From NCBI RefSeq assembly GCF_004570385.1, contig NZ_SPQL01000001.1, forward strand, positions 434,001 to 498,000: a stretch of 64,000 bases of DNA, in the 5' to 3' direction. The notes under the pieces were generated by a model, which searched no databases, was not told the origin of the DNA, and saw only the letters and a program-made list of their open reading frames with translations. How positions within the stretch are numbered: position 1 is the stretch's first letter; each line of letters opens with the position of its first letter. The DNA is from Blastococcus sp. CT_GayMR19 (GTDB lineage Bacteria; Actinomycetota; Actinomycetes; Mycobacteriales; Geodermatophilaceae). Positions 46,166 to 55,304 of the stretch are shown piece after piece. Position numbers and translations under genes: made by a program.

Positions 46166-47593
46166 TCACAGCGTGGTGACGAAGTCGGCGAGCTGGGCCG
46201 CGTTGCGGCACTCGACCATGTCCATCACCTCGCCGTACCGATCGGCCGCCGAGTCGCCGCTCCCCCACATCCGCCGCGGCTCGGGATTGAGCCAGTGCGC
46301 CGACCGCGACCGCCGGACCAGGTCGGCGAGGACCGGCAGGCCCGCCGGCCGGTAGTTCGTCCGACCGTCACCGAGCACGAGCAGCGACGTCTTCGGGCCG
46401 ATCGCCGAGGCCCACCGGTCGGCGAACACCTCGAAGGCGGTGCCGTAGTCGCTGTGCCCGTCGAAGCCGACGACGTCGGCCTCCCGGCCGATCCGCGCCA
46501 CGGCGTCGACGACGTCGGCGCCGGGCCGGAAGAAGCGGGTGACCTCGTCGGTGGTGTCGACGAACGCGAACGCCCGCACGCCGGTGAAGTGCTCGCGCAG
46601 CGCCTGCGTGAGCATGAGGGTGAAGTGGCTGAACCCGGCCACCGAGCCGCTCACGTCGCAGAGCACGACCAGCTCCGGCTTGTGCACCTTCCGCGGCCGG
46701 TGGTGGGTCACCACCGGCACCCCACCCGTGCCCAGCGACGCCCGCACCGTCTTGCGGAAGTCGAGCCGGCCCTCGCGTCCGAGCCGCCGGCGGGCGGACA
46801 GGCGCACCGCGAGCCGGCGGGCGAGCGGCGCCACGGCCCGCCGCAGCTCCGCGAGGTCCGAGGCCTGGGCACGGAGGAAGTCCACCTGGTCGGCCAGCGG
46901 CCGGATCGCGTTCTTGGCGACCTTCTCCCGCCCCTTCTCCGCGGCCGTCCGCCGGCGCACCTCGGCCTCGATCGCGGCCCGGAACGCGGTCAGCCGCTCC
47001 CGCACGGTCTGCCGGGCCACCTGCTCGGCCAGCCCGCCGCGGTCGCCCTCAGCGAGCAGCCCCGCGAGCAACTGCGCGACCAGCGTGTCCGGCGACAGCG
47101 CCCGCAGCACGCGGTAGCTGAAGAACGACTGCCCGGACGGCGAGGGCTGACCCCGGCCCAGCCGGTCGACCGCCTCGCGCGCGAACCTCCGCAGCGCCTC
47201 CGGGTCTCCGTCCATCAGCAGGCGGAGCAGCTGCGCGCGCATGAGCTCGGACAGGTCGGCGTCGTCGGACCCCGGCACGTCCAGCGTCGAGCTCCGCCGT
47301 TCCGCCGCCTCGCCGGCGTCGCCGTCGTCCGACGACGCCGCCGGCCGGTCCGACAACGGCCACCACAGGTCGAACAGGACGTCGTACGTCGGTCGCTGCG
47401 CGGCCCGCTGCAGCAGCACCGCCGCCAGCCCGTGCCGCAACTGCTCCCGCTCCAGCAGGTCGACGACGGTGAGGATCTCCGCGGCGTCCACGGCCTGGCT
47501 GATCCCGACCGGGATGCCGGCCTCCCGCACCGCGCGGACGAACCCGTCGAGGTGCCCGGCCAGTCCGCCGGTGGCAGCAGCCGAGGCGGTCAT
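46166..47593 (-). CDS. VWA domain-containing CoxE-like protein
   Basis: 475 aa. The C-terminal half is a von Willebrand A domain with the MIDAS motif LCDVSGSVAGFS (DxSxS) and later FDGHSDYGTAF. The N-terminal half is helical with charged, low-complexity parts. CoxE-type proteins work with MoxR AAA+ ATPases to insert metal centres or assemble enzyme complexes. The gene starts within the MoxR stop (1-nt overlap), confirming the pair. No CO-dehydrogenase or other client gene is nearby. Confidence 0.9.
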   Translation of the reverse strand: MTASAAATGGLAGHLDGFVRAVREAGIPVGISQAVDAAEILTVVDLLEREQLRHGLAAVLLQRAAQRPTYDVLFDLWWPLSDRPAASSDDGDAGEAAERRSSTLDVPGSDDADLSELMRAQLLRLLMDGDPEALRRFAREAVDRLGRGQPSPSGQSFFSYRVLRALSPDTLVAQLLAGLLAEGDRGGLAEQVARQTVRERLTAFRAAIEAEVRRRTAAEKGREKVAKNAIRPLADQVDFLRAQASDLAELRRAVAPLARRLAVRLSARRRLGREGRLDFRKTVRASLGTGGVPVVTHHRPRKVHKPELVVLCDVSGSVAGFSHFTLMLTQALREHFTGVRAFAFVDTTDEVTRFFRPGADVVDAVARIGREADVVGFDGHSDYGTAFEVFADRWASAIGPKTSLLVLGDGRTNYRPAGLPVLADLVRRSRSAHWLNPEPRRMWGSGDSAADRYGEVMDMVECRNAAQLADFVTTL

Positions 47594-48480
47594 CAGTTGA
47601 GCCGGAGCTCGGCCGCGGCGCGGACCTGGTCGCTGGCGTGCTTGAGGACGACGCCGAGGGTCGACCGCATCGCCGGCTCGTCGAGCGTGTCCAGGCCCAG
47701 CTCCAGCAGGGTCTGCGCCCAGTCGAGGGTCTCGGAGATGGACGGTGACTTCTTCAGCTCCAGCGCACGCAACGCCCGCACCGTCCGGACCAGCTGGTCG
47801 GCCAGGCCCGGCGCGAGGTCGGGCACCCGGGACAGCACGATCTCCCGCTCCCGCTCGGCCGACGGGTAGTCCAGCGCCAGGTACAGGCAGCGCCGCTTCA
47901 GCGCCTCGGACAGCTCACGGGTGGCGTTCGAGGTGAGCACCACCATGGGACGGCGCTCAGCGGTGATCGTACCGAGCTCGGGGATGGTCACCTGGAAGTC
48001 CGACAGCACCTCCAGCAGCAGACCCTCGACCTCGACGTCGGCCTTGTCGGTCTCGTCGACGAGCAGCACGGTCGGGTCGGTGCGCCGGATCGCCGTCAGC
48101 AGCGGGCGGGAGAGCAGGAACTCCTCGCCGAAGATGTCGTCGTGGACGGTGTCCCAGTCCGCGCCGTCGGTCCCCTGCGACGCCTGGATCCGCAGCAGCT
48201 GCTTCTTGTAGTTCCACTCGTAGAGCGCCCGCGCCTCGTCCAGGCCCTCGTAGCACTGCAGCCGGATCAGCTCCGAACCCGTCGCCGTCGCCAACGCCTT
48301 GGCCAGCTCCGTCTTGCCCGTGCCGGCCGGCCCCTCGACCAGCAGGGGCTTGGCGAGCCGGTCGGCGAGGAAGACCGTCGTGGCGATCTGGGCGTCGGGC
48401 AGGTACCCGGCGGTCGACAGCCGCTTGCTGACGTCCGCGACCGAGGAGAACTGCGGGGACTGCGACGGCGGGCGGGGCAA
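47593..48480 (-). CDS. MoxR family AAA+ ATPase
   Basis: 295-aa chaperone ATPase. Walker A is VEGPAGTGKTELAKAL, Walker B is TVLLVDETDKADVEVE, and sensor 1 is VVLTSNATRELSEALKRR. TTG start at 48480, supported by GAGGAG five bases upstream. It forms a two-gene unit with the VWA protein and probably remodels a metalloenzyme or membrane complex, client unknown. Confidence 0.92.
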   Translation of the reverse strand: MPRPPSQSPQFSSVADVSKRLSTAGYLPDAQIATTVFLADRLAKPLLVEGPAGTGKTELAKALATATGSELIRLQCYEGLDEARALYEWNYKKQLLRIQASQGTDGADWDTVHDDIFGEEFLLSRPLLTAIRRTDPTVLLVDETDKADVEVEGLLLEVLSDFQVTIPELGTITAERRPMVVLTSNATRELSEALKRRCLYLALDYPSAEREREIVLSRVPDLAPGLADQLVRTVRALRALELKKSPSISETLDWAQTLLELGLDTLDEPAMRSTLGVVLKHASDQVRAAAELRLN

Positions 48481-48504
48481 TGCGGCTCCTCGTACAGGGC
48501 GGGG

Positions 48505-49758
48505 TCAGCGGGTGTGACCGTTGCCGGTCACGACGTACGTCGTGGAGGTCAGCTCGGGCAGGCCGAGGGGCCCGCGCGCATGCAGCTTCTGGGTGGAGAT
48601 GCCGATCTCGGCGCCGAAACCGAACTCGCCACCGTCGGTGAACCGGGTCGAGGCGTTGACCAGCACGGCGGCCGCGTCGACACCGGCGGTGAAGTCGGCG
48701 ATCGCGGTCGCGGAGTCGGTGACGATCGCCTCGCTGTGGCCGCTCCCCCACCGCGCGATGTGCTCCAGCGCGGCCGGCAGGTCATCGACCACGCGCACGG
48801 CCATGTCCATCGACAGGTACTCCGTCGCCCAGTCCTCATCGGTCGCCGGGACGACGGCGTCGTGCGCGGACCGCGAGGCGTCGTCCCCGTGCAGGGTCAC
48901 GCCCGCGTCGGCCAGGGCGGCGAGCAGCCGGGGCAGGAAGGGGACGTCGCGGTGCACGAGCAGCGTCTCGGCGGAGTTGCACACGCTCACGCGGTGGGTC
49001 TTGGAGTTGAGCACGATCGCCTCGGCCATCGCGGGGTCGGCGGAGGCGTCGACGTAGACGTGGCAGTTGCCGACCCCGGTCTCGATCACCGGCACGGTCG
49101 CCTCGCGCACGACCCGCTCGATCAGCGACGCCCCACCTCGTGGGATGACGACGTCGACCACGCCGCGGGCGCCCAGCAGCTCCCCCACCGATGCGCGGTC
49201 GGCCGGCAGCAGCTCGACGAAGCCCTCCGGCAGGCCGGCCTTCGTCCCCGCCTCGGTCAGGACGGCGACCAGGGCGGTGTTGGTGCCGAACGCCGACGCC
49301 GAGCCCCGCAGCAGCGCCGCGTTCCCGCTCTTCAGGCACAGCCCGGTCGCGTCGACGGTGACGTTGGGCCGGGCCTCGTAGACGATCCCCACGACGCCCA
49401 TCGGCACCCGCACCTGGCGCAGCTGCAGGCCGGTGGCCAGCCGGGAGCCGCGGACGACGTCGCCCACCGGGTCGGGCAGGGCGATCAGCTGGCGGAGCGC
49501 CTCGGCAACCCCGGCCACGCGGGCGGCGTCCAGGCGGAGCCGGTCGAGCACGGACTCGGGCGTTCCCGCGGCAGCGGCGGCCTCGACGTCGGCGGCGTTG
49601 GCGGCCAGCACCTCCTCGGTGCGCTCGACCAGCGCGTCGGCCATCGCCGCGAGTGCGGCGTCCTTGGTGTCGGTGGGCAGGGTGCGCAGCACCCGGGCGG
49701 CCGCCCGCGCGCGCAGCGCGGCGGCACCGATCAGCGGCAGGTCTGCGACGTCGGACAC
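48505..49758 (-). CDS. proA: Glutamate-5-semialdehyde dehydrogenase
   Basis: 417-aa NADPH-dependent enzyme of proline synthesis that reduces gamma-glutamyl phosphate. The catalytic Cys is in [13 protein letters not shown]. Other landmarks are [20 protein letters not shown] and [12 protein letters not shown], and the C-terminus [23 protein letters not shown] 49758 is chosen because homology begins there; upstream codons are low-complexity. Its partner proB is about 2 kb upstream, separated by def and a marR module. Confidence 0.95.
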   Translation of the reverse strand: MSDVADLPLIGAAALRARAAARVLRTLPTDTKDAALAAMADALVERTEEVLAANAADVEAAAAAGTPESVLDRLRLDAARVAGVAEALRQLIALPDPVGDVVRGSRLATGLQLRQVRVPMGVVGIVYEARPNVTVDATGLCLKSGNAALLRGSASAFGTNTALVAVLTEAGTKAGLPEGFVELLPADRASVGELLGARGVVDVVIPRGGASLIERVVREATVPVIETGVGNCHVYVDASADPAMAEAIVLNSKTHRVSVCNSAETLLVHRDVPFLPRLLAALADAGVTLHGDDASRSAHDAVVPATDEDWATEYLSMDMAVRVVDDLPAALEHIARWGSGHSEAIVTDSATAIADFTAGVDAAAVLVNASTRFTDGGEFGFGAEIGISTQKLHARGPLGLPELTSTTYVVTGNGHTR

Positions 49759-49819
49759 GTCCGCGAGGGTACGCGGGCGGACGGGCTCGTCCCGAGCCTC
49801 CGCGACGGACGGGACCCGG

Positions 49820-50266
49820 TCAGGCGTAAGGATCGGTGATCTCCCGCAGCCGCTCGAGCGCCGCTCGCAGCTGGCCGGCGGCCTTCGCACCGAGGTACGC
49901 GGTCCACTCCGCCTCGACCTCGGCTTCCACCTTCCGCGCCAGCGCGACGACAGCCTCCCCGCGGCCGGCCATCTGCACGAGGCGCGCGCGTGCGTCGGTC
50001 GGGTCGGGCACGCGGCGGACGTACCCGGCCCGCTCCAGCTGGTCGACCAGGTGACCAGCGGTCTGCTTGGTGACCAGCGCCTGCTCGGCGAGGTCGGTGA
50101 GCCGGGTGCCGTGAGGGCCGATACGCGCGGCGATGCGGCCCTGGGCGGGGGTGATGTCGTCGAAGCCGGCCGCGGCCAGGGCCGCGAACAGGCGGGTCTC
50201 CATGGCCCTGGACGGGTAGAAGCACAGCAGGCCCAGGTTCTGTCGCTCCGCCGGATCCTCGGTCAC
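49820..50266 (-). CDS. MarR family transcriptional regulator
   Basis: 148-aa winged-helix regulator. The DNA-binding region is [20 protein letters not shown] with the wing [17 protein letters not shown]. Flanking helices form the dimer. It is divergent from a mycothiol-dependent enzyme gene, with a 12-7-12 inverted repeat in the 72-nt gap, so it probably represses that gene and itself until a ligand binds. GTG start. Confidence 0.9.
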   Translation of the reverse strand: MTEDPAERQNLGLLCFYPSRAMETRLFAALAAAGFDDITPAQGRIAARIGPHGTRLTDLAEQALVTKQTAGHLVDQLERAGYVRRVPDPTDARARLVQMAGRGEAVVALARKVEAEVEAEWTAYLGAKAAGQLRAALERLREITDPYA

Positions 50267-50286
50267 GTGACCCCTTGACGATGGTC

Positions 50287-50317
50287 AGATGCTCTGACGA
50301 AAATAGTCAGTGCATCT
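50287..50317. promoter_or_regulatory. Likely MarR operator
   Basis: AGATGCTCTGAC and GTCAGTGCATCT form an inverted repeat with 11 of 12 matching positions and a 7-bp AT-rich spacer (GAAAATA). It lies midway between the marR start and the divergent enzyme start. Confidence 0.75.
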
Positions 50318-50338
50318 TACCAATCGCGGAGAGACGTC

Positions 50339-50986
50339 ATGGACCTCGACGACGTATGGCCGAGCATCGACGCCGAGCGGGCCGACCTGGCCGATCTCAT
50401 CGACGACCTCTCCCCCGCCGAGTGGGAGGCGCCCTCGTTGTGCGCCGCCTGGCGGGTGGGCGACGTCGCCGCCCACCTGACGCTGGCGCACATGGGCTAC
50501 CGCGCGGCCGTCGTCGCCGCCGTACGGGCGCGGGGAAGTTTCGACGGGATGATCCGGGACACCGCCCTCCGCGCCGCATCCCTGCCACCCGCGGAGTACG
50601 CCCGGCGACTCCGCGCGATGGTCGGCTCCCGGCGTACGGCACCGTTCCTCACGCCGATGGAGCCGCTCATCGACGTACTGGTCCACGGCCAGGACATCGC
50701 GGTCCCGTTGGGCCGGACCCGGCCGATGCCCACCGCAGCCGCGGCCGCGGCCGCGCAGCGAGCGTGGGACGTGGGGTTCCCCTTCCGCGCCCGCAAACGG
50801 CTGGCCGGCGTCCGGCTGGCCGCCACGGACGCCGACTGGACGGTCGGCTCGGGAGCGCCGATCGAGGGCCCGATCTCCGCGCTCCTGCTCCTGGTCACCG
50901 GTCGCGACGCCGCACTGGACGAGCTGACCGGCGAGGGCGTCGGTGCCCTGGCCGGCGGGACCAACGAATCGAGGAGGCAGAGATGA
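50339..50986 (+). CDS. Maleylpyruvate isomerase family mycothiol-dependent enzyme
   Basis: 215-aa protein of the DinB-like, mycothiol-dependent maleylpyruvate isomerase family. It begins with DERADLADLIDDLSPAEWEAPSLCAAWRVGDVAAHL in outline (Asp/Glu-rich helix, then the metal-binding His in VAAHLTLAH), and has VHGQDIAVPLG with the second His. Family members use mycothiol for isomerisation or detoxification. It is under probable MarR control and coupled to the next gene (ATGA). Substrate unknown. Confidence 0.85.
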   Translation: MDLDDVWPSIDAERADLADLIDDLSPAEWEAPSLCAAWRVGDVAAHLTLAHMGYRAAVVAAVRARGSFDGMIRDTALRAASLPPAEYARRLRAMVGSRRTAPFLTPMEPLIDVLVHGQDIAVPLGRTRPMPTAAAAAAAQRAWDVGFPFRARKRLAGVRLAATDADWTVGSGAPIEGPISALLLLVTGRDAALDELTGEGVGALAGGTNESRRQR

Positions 50987-51294
50987 CGTGGGGTCTGATC
51001 ACGGACGTCGCGGCCCCGGCCCAGGTCTACGACGCGATGCACGCGCGCCTGTTGGACCTCACGGGCGGCAAGGCCGACGGCCTGCTGGTCCACCTGGCGC
51101 GAGCCACGGAGACCGGCTTCCAGATCGTCGACGTGTGGGAGTCGAAGGACCGGTTCGAGCGATACCAGACGGAACTCATCGGGCCACTGCTCGCGGAGCT
51201 GACCGGCGCCGACGGACCAGCCAGCGAGGCCCCGGTCGTCAGGGAGTTCGACGTGCGCGGTCTCGTCGTCCCTGCGGCCGGGATCGCGGTCTGA
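50983..51294 (+). CDS. Small protein of dimeric alpha/beta-barrel type, unknown function
   Basis: 103 aa, start overlapping the previous stop with GAGGAGG upstream. It reads YDAMHARLLDLTGGKADGLL, then HLARATETGFQIVDVWESKDRFERY, which resembles the antibiotic-biosynthesis-monooxygenase fold. Family assignment is tentative. It is co-translated with the mycothiol-dependent enzyme, suggesting a shared detoxification role. Confidence 0.72.
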   Translation: MTWGLITDVAAPAQVYDAMHARLLDLTGGKADGLLVHLARATETGFQIVDVWESKDRFERYQTELIGPLLAELTGADGPASEAPVVREFDVRGLVVPAAGIAV

Positions 51295-51303
51295 CCCCGG
51301 CCG

Positions 51304-51786
51304 TCAGCGCGAGCGCAGCGCCCGAAGCGCGGACTTGCGGGCGTCGCCGGTCAGCCGGTCGAGGAAGACCTTGCCGTCGAGGTGGTCCACCTCGTGCTGC
51401 AGGCACCGCGCCATGAGGCCCTCGCCCTCGAGCCGCAGGGGCTTGCCCTCCACGTCGAAGCCCTCGACGACCGCATGGTTCGCGCGCACCGTCGGCGCCC
51501 AGATACCGGGCACCGACAGGCAGCCCTCGTCGCCGTCCTGGATCTCCTCCGACAGCTCGACGACCACCGGGTTGACCATGTGGCCGATGACGCCGTCGAT
51601 GTTGTAGGAGAACGCCCGCACGCTGACCCCGATCTGCGGGGCGGCCAGGCCGGCCCGCCCGGGGTGGTCGACGGTCTCGACGAGGTCGCGCACCAGGGCG
51701 GCCAGCCAGCCGTCGAAGACGCGCACCTCGTCGGCGGGGGTGCGAAGCACCGGGTCACCGAGCTCCCGGATCGGGCGGATCGTCAC
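51304..51786 (-). CDS. def: Peptide deformylase
   Basis: 160-aa metalloenzyme that removes the N-terminal formyl group from new proteins. All three motifs are present: [18 protein letters not shown] (metal Cys) and QHEVDHLDG (metal His pair and catalytic Glu). GTG start at 51786, 13 nt after proB. A longer frame upstream lies inside proB and is rejected. Confidence 0.95.
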   Translation of the reverse strand: MTIRPIRELGDPVLRTPADEVRVFDGWLAALVRDLVETVDHPGRAGLAAPQIGVSVRAFSYNIDGVIGHMVNPVVVELSEEIQDGDEGCLSVPGIWAPTVRANHAVVEGFDVEGKPLRLEGEGLMARCLQHEVDHLDGKVFLDRLTGDARKSALRALRSR

Positions 51787-51799
51787 GCGGTGCAGTCTC

Positions 51800-52942
51800 T
51801 CAGCCGTCGGTCCGGGACCTGACCAGCACCATCTCGTCGCGGTGCACGACCTCGCGGCGGTACTCCGCGGGGAGGTCCCCGGTCTTGCGGCCGAGCAGGG
51901 CCGGCATCTCCCGCGCGTCGTAGGCCACCAGCCCGCGGGCGACGACGGCGCCGTCCGGGCCCACGAGCTCGACCGGGTCGTCCGCCAGGAAGTCACCCAC
52001 CACGCCGGTGATGCCCGCCGCCAGCAGCGACGCGTTCCGCTCGAGGACCGCCCGGACCGCGCCGTCGTCCAGCAGCAGCCGGCCGCGGGGGTCGCTGGCG
52101 TAGCCGAGCCAGAACTGCCGGGCGCTGGGCCGCCGACCCGTGGCCGGGAACAGGGTGCCGACCGCCTCGCCGGCCAGCGCCGCGGCCGCCTGCGCCGTCG
52201 AGGTGACGACGACGGGGACGCCGGCGTGCGAGGCGATCAGCGCCGCCTCGACCTTGGTCGCCATCCCGCCGGTGCCGACCCCGTTGCGGCGGGCCGAGCC
52301 GAGCGAGATCGCACCCAGGTCGGCGGGCCCGTGCACCGTGTCGACCAGCCGGGCGGGGCCGGTACGCGGATCGCCGTCGTAGACGCCGTCGACGTCGGAG
52401 AGCAGGACGAGGGCGTCGGCCCGCGCCACGTGCGCGACCAGCGCGGCCAGGCGGTCGTTGTCGCCGAAGCGGATCTCCTCGGTGGCCACCGTGTCGTTCT
52501 CGTTGACCACCGGCAGCACGCCGAGGGTCAGCAGCCGCTCCACCGTCTGGCGGGCGTTGCGGTAATGGCTGCGCCGGGTGAGGTCGTCGGCCGTGAGCAG
52601 CACCTGCCCGACGGTGACCCCGTGCCGGGCGAACGCGTCGGCGTAGGTCTGCACCAGCCGCAGCTGCCCGACGCTGGCGGCGGCCTGCGCGGTGGCGAGA
52701 TCGCGGGGCCGGCCCTCGATCCCCAGCGGCGCCAGGCCCGCGGCGATCGCCCCGGAGGAGACCAGCACGACCTCGCGGCCGGCGGAGCGTTCCGCGCCCA
52801 GGACGTCGACCAGCGCCGACAGCCGCGCGGCGTCCAGGCCCCCGGGCAGCGTGGTGAGCGAGGACGACCCGACCTTCACCACGACCCGGCGCGCGCCGGC
52901 GATCTGCGGGCGGGCCGCGCCGGAGGAGGCGACCCCGGTCAC
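51800..52942 (-). CDS. proB: Glutamate 5-kinase
   Basis: 380-aa kinase for the first step of proline synthesis. The amino-acid kinase domain reads [49 protein letters not shown] and [14 protein letters not shown]-terminal PUA domain follows ([19 protein letters not shown]). GTG start overlaps obgE by GTGA. It sits in the rplU-rpmA-obgE-proB unit. Confidence 0.96.
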   Translation of the reverse strand: MTGVASSGAARPQIAGARRVVVKVGSSSLTTLPGGLDAARLSALVDVLGAERSAGREVVLVSSGAIAAGLAPLGIEGRPRDLATAQAAASVGQLRLVQTYADAFARHGVTVGQVLLTADDLTRRSHYRNARQTVERLLTLGVLPVVNENDTVATEEIRFGDNDRLAALVAHVARADALVLLSDVDGVYDGDPRTGPARLVDTVHGPADLGAISLGSARRNGVGTGGMATKVEAALIASHAGVPVVVTSTAQAAAALAGEAVGTLFPATGRRPSARQFWLGYASDPRGRLLLDDGAVRAVLERNASLLAAGITGVVGDFLADDPVELVGPDGAVVARGLVAYDAREMPALLGRKTGDLPAEYRREVVHRDEMVLVRSRTDG

Positions 52943-54426
52943 TGCGCGTCGTCCGGGAGGTCCTCGTCCGTCCACCCGGACTCGCTGAGCTCGTAGGGGA
53001 TGCGGCGCTCGCGCTTGGCGGCCAGCCGCTCCTCGGCCCGGACCCGGTGGGCCGGCTCCAGCCGGTTGTCCGTACCCCGGCCGCCGAGACCGGCGGACTC
53101 CTCCGCGGTGAGGGTGCCGGCCGGCAGGGTCGGCACGAAGTCGAAAGTCACGCCGCCGATGGTGACCGCGTCGCCCTCGACGGCACCGGCCTTGGCCAGC
53201 TGCTCCTCGACCCCGAGACGGTTGAGCCGGTCGGCGAGGAAGCCGACGGCCTCGTCGTTGCTGAAGTCGGTCTGCCGGACCCAGCGCTCCGGCCGGACGC
53301 CGCGGACGACGAAGCCGTCCGTGTACTCGGTGTCCCGCTCGACCGTGAAGCCGGAGTCGTCGACGGCGCGCGGGGTGATCGTCACCCGGACCGACTCCAT
53401 CGGCGGCAGGCTCGCGCGGTGCTCCTCGACGGCGCGGCCGAGGCCGTAGCCGAGCTCGGTCAGCCCCTCGCCGGTGGCGGCGCTTATCGCGAAGACCTCG
53501 AGACCACGCTCCTCCAGCGAATCGCGCACGAGATCGACCAGCTCCCGGGCGTCCGGGACGTCGATCTTGTTGAGGACGGCGATCCGCAGCCGGCCGACCA
53601 GGTCGAGCTCGTCGCCGCCGTACTCGGCCAGCTCGTGCTCCAGCGCCTCGATGTCGGTCTCCGGGTCGCGGCCGGGCTCCATCGTCGCCATGTCGACGAC
53701 GTGCACCAGGACCGCGCAGCGCTCGACGTGGCGGAGGAACTGCACGCCCAGGCCCTTGCCGGTGGACGCGCCGGGGATCAGCCCCGGGACGTCGGCCATC
53801 GTGTACGTGACGTCGCCCGACCGGATCACGCCGAGGTTCGGGACGAGCGTGGTGAACGGGTAGTCGGCGATCTTCGGCCGCGCCGCGGACATGGCCGCGA
53901 TCAGCGAGGACTTACCGGCCGACGGGAAGCCGACGAGGCCGACGTCGGCGATGCTCTTGAGCTCGATGACGGCGTCGAAGGCCTCGCCTGGTTCCCCGAG
54001 CAGGGCGAAGCCGGGAGCCTTCCGCCGGGAGTTGGCCAGCGCGGCGTTGCCGAGCCCGCCCTTGCCGCCCTGCGCCAGCACCACGCGGGTTCCGGCGCCG
54101 ACGAGGTCGGCGATGACCCGGCCGTCGGGCGTGCTGACGACCGTTCCCGCGGGCACCCGGAGGACGCGGTCCTCACCACGGGCGCCGCTGCGGTTGCTGC
54201 CCTCGCCCGGCTGGCCGTTGCCGGCCTTCTGGTGCGGGCGGTGGTGGAAGTCCAGCAGCGTGTGCACGTTGGGGTCCACCTCGAGGACGACGTCGCCGCC
54301 GTTCCCGCCGTTGCCCCCGTCGGGCCCACCCAGCGGCTTGTACTTCTCCCGATGGACCGAGGACACACCGTGCCCGCCGTTGCCGGCGGCCACGTGCACC
54401 GTCACCCGATCGACGAAAGCGGCCAT
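52939..54426 (-). CDS. obgE: GTPase Obg/CgtA
   Basis: 495-aa ribosome-assembly and stringent-response GTPase. The N-terminal Obg fold is glycine-rich ([19 protein letters not shown]). The G domain has [26 protein letters not shown] and NKIDVPD. A C-terminal OCT domain follows ([20 protein letters not shown]). It is downstream of rpmA beyond a hairpin and overlaps proB. Confidence 0.97.
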   Translation of the reverse strand: MAAFVDRVTVHVAAGNGGHGVSSVHREKYKPLGGPDGGNGGNGGDVVLEVDPNVHTLLDFHHRPHQKAGNGQPGEGSNRSGARGEDRVLRVPAGTVVSTPDGRVIADLVGAGTRVVLAQGGKGGLGNAALANSRRKAPGFALLGEPGEAFDAVIELKSIADVGLVGFPSAGKSSLIAAMSAARPKIADYPFTTLVPNLGVIRSGDVTYTMADVPGLIPGASTGKGLGVQFLRHVERCAVLVHVVDMATMEPGRDPETDIEALEHELAEYGGDELDLVGRLRIAVLNKIDVPDARELVDLVRDSLEERGLEVFAISAATGEGLTELGYGLGRAVEEHRASLPPMESVRVTITPRAVDDSGFTVERDTEYTDGFVVRGVRPERWVRQTDFSNDEAVGFLADRLNRLGVEEQLAKAGAVEGDAVTIGGVTFDFVPTLPAGTLTAEESAGLGGRGTDNRLEPAHRVRAEERLAAKRERRIPYELSESGWTDEDLPDDAQ

Positions 54427-54466
54427 CTCCGCCGCCTCCTAGCTGTTACGCGGTTGACAAAGCCAG

Positions 54467-54498
54467 CGAGCGCACGAGCCCGAAGGCCCGTGCGCTCG
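54467..54498 (-). terminator. Hairpin between rpmA and obgE
   Basis: CGAGCGCACG pairs perfectly with CGTGCGCTCG, with an inner GCC/GGC and CGAA loop. It lies 20 nt after the rpmA stop and would separate high ribosomal-protein expression from obgE-proB. Confidence 0.7.
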
Positions 54499-54518
54499 GA
54501 TGGCGGACGTGCGGGTGA

Positions 54519-54776
54519 TCAGGCCTCGACGGCGCTGATGGAGACGGTCTTGCGTCCCCGTCGCATACCGAAGGTCACTGCACCGGCGTCGAGCGCGAAC
54601 AGCGTGTCGTCGCTGCCACGGCCGACCCCGAGACCCGGGTGGAAGTGGGTGCCGCGCTGGCGCACGATGATCTCGCCGGCCTTCACGACCTGACCGCCGA
54701 AACGCTTCACGCCGAGGCGCTGGGCGTTGGAGTCGCGACCGTTGCGGGACGACGAGGCGCCCTTCTTGTGTGCCAT
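54519..54776 (-). CDS. rpmA: 50S ribosomal protein L27
   Basis: 85 aa, reading [20 protein letters not shown] then [20 protein letters not shown], standard L27 near the peptidyl-transferase centre. No N-terminal cleavage extension is present. It follows rplU by 7 nt. Confidence 0.98.
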   Translation of the reverse strand: MAHKKGASSSRNGRDSNAQRLGVKRFGGQVVKAGEIIVRQRGTHFHPGLGVGRGSDDTLFALDAGAVTFGMRRGRKTVSISAVEA

Positions 54777-54783
54777 GTCGGCG

Positions 54784-55095
54784 TCAGCCCTTCGAGATGT
54801 CGCGGACCACGACGTCGGTCAGGGGCTGACGGTGCCCCTGCCGCTTGTGGTAGCCGGTCTTGTTCTTGAACTTGTGGATGTGGATCTTCGGGCCCTTGCC
54901 GTGGCCGACGATCTCGCCGGTCACGGTGACCTTCGCCAGCGCGGCGGCGTCACTGGTGACGGTCTCGCCGTCGACCAGCAGGATCGCCGGGAGGGCGACC
55001 GTGTCGCCCGCCGCACCGGCGAGCCGGTTGATCGTGAACGTGTCGCCCACGGCAACCTTGTGCTGGCTGCCACCGGCCTTCACCACTGCGTACAC
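54784..55095 (-). CDS. rplU: 50S ribosomal protein L21
   Basis: 103 aa, reading [17 protein letters not shown] and [20 protein letters not shown], typical of L21. Two tandem GTG codons lie after GAGGAG; the second (55095) has better spacing and gives the usual length. First gene of the rplU-rpmA unit. Confidence 0.97.
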   Translation of the reverse strand: MYAVVKAGGSQHKVAVGDTFTINRLAGAAGDTVALPAILLVDGETVTSDAAALAKVTVTGEIVGHGKGPKIHIHKFKNKTGYHKRQGHRQPLTDVVVRDISKG

Positions 55096-55278
55096 CACTG
55101 ACTCCTCGATCGCTTCTTCGTGTCCTGCGCGCACGACCGGAGCGGGCGCCGGGTGCTGGACGGGCTGCGGACGCCGGACCCGGCAGCACCTGACGGTGCG
55201 CGGCCGGTGGCGAGGCAACCCGGCCAGCGTACCCGAGCGGCGCGCAGCCGGTCGACACGGCCCGGTCGGGCGACGGTC

Positions 55279-55300
55279 TGCGTCCGGGGTTCCGGACGCA
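55279..55300 (-). terminator. Terminator after rne
   Basis: TGCGTCCGG and CCGGACGCA form a perfect nine-pair stem with loop GGTT, starting 4 nt beyond the rne stop and upstream of the rplU promoter region. Confidence 0.75.
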
Positions 55301-55304
55301 CTGT

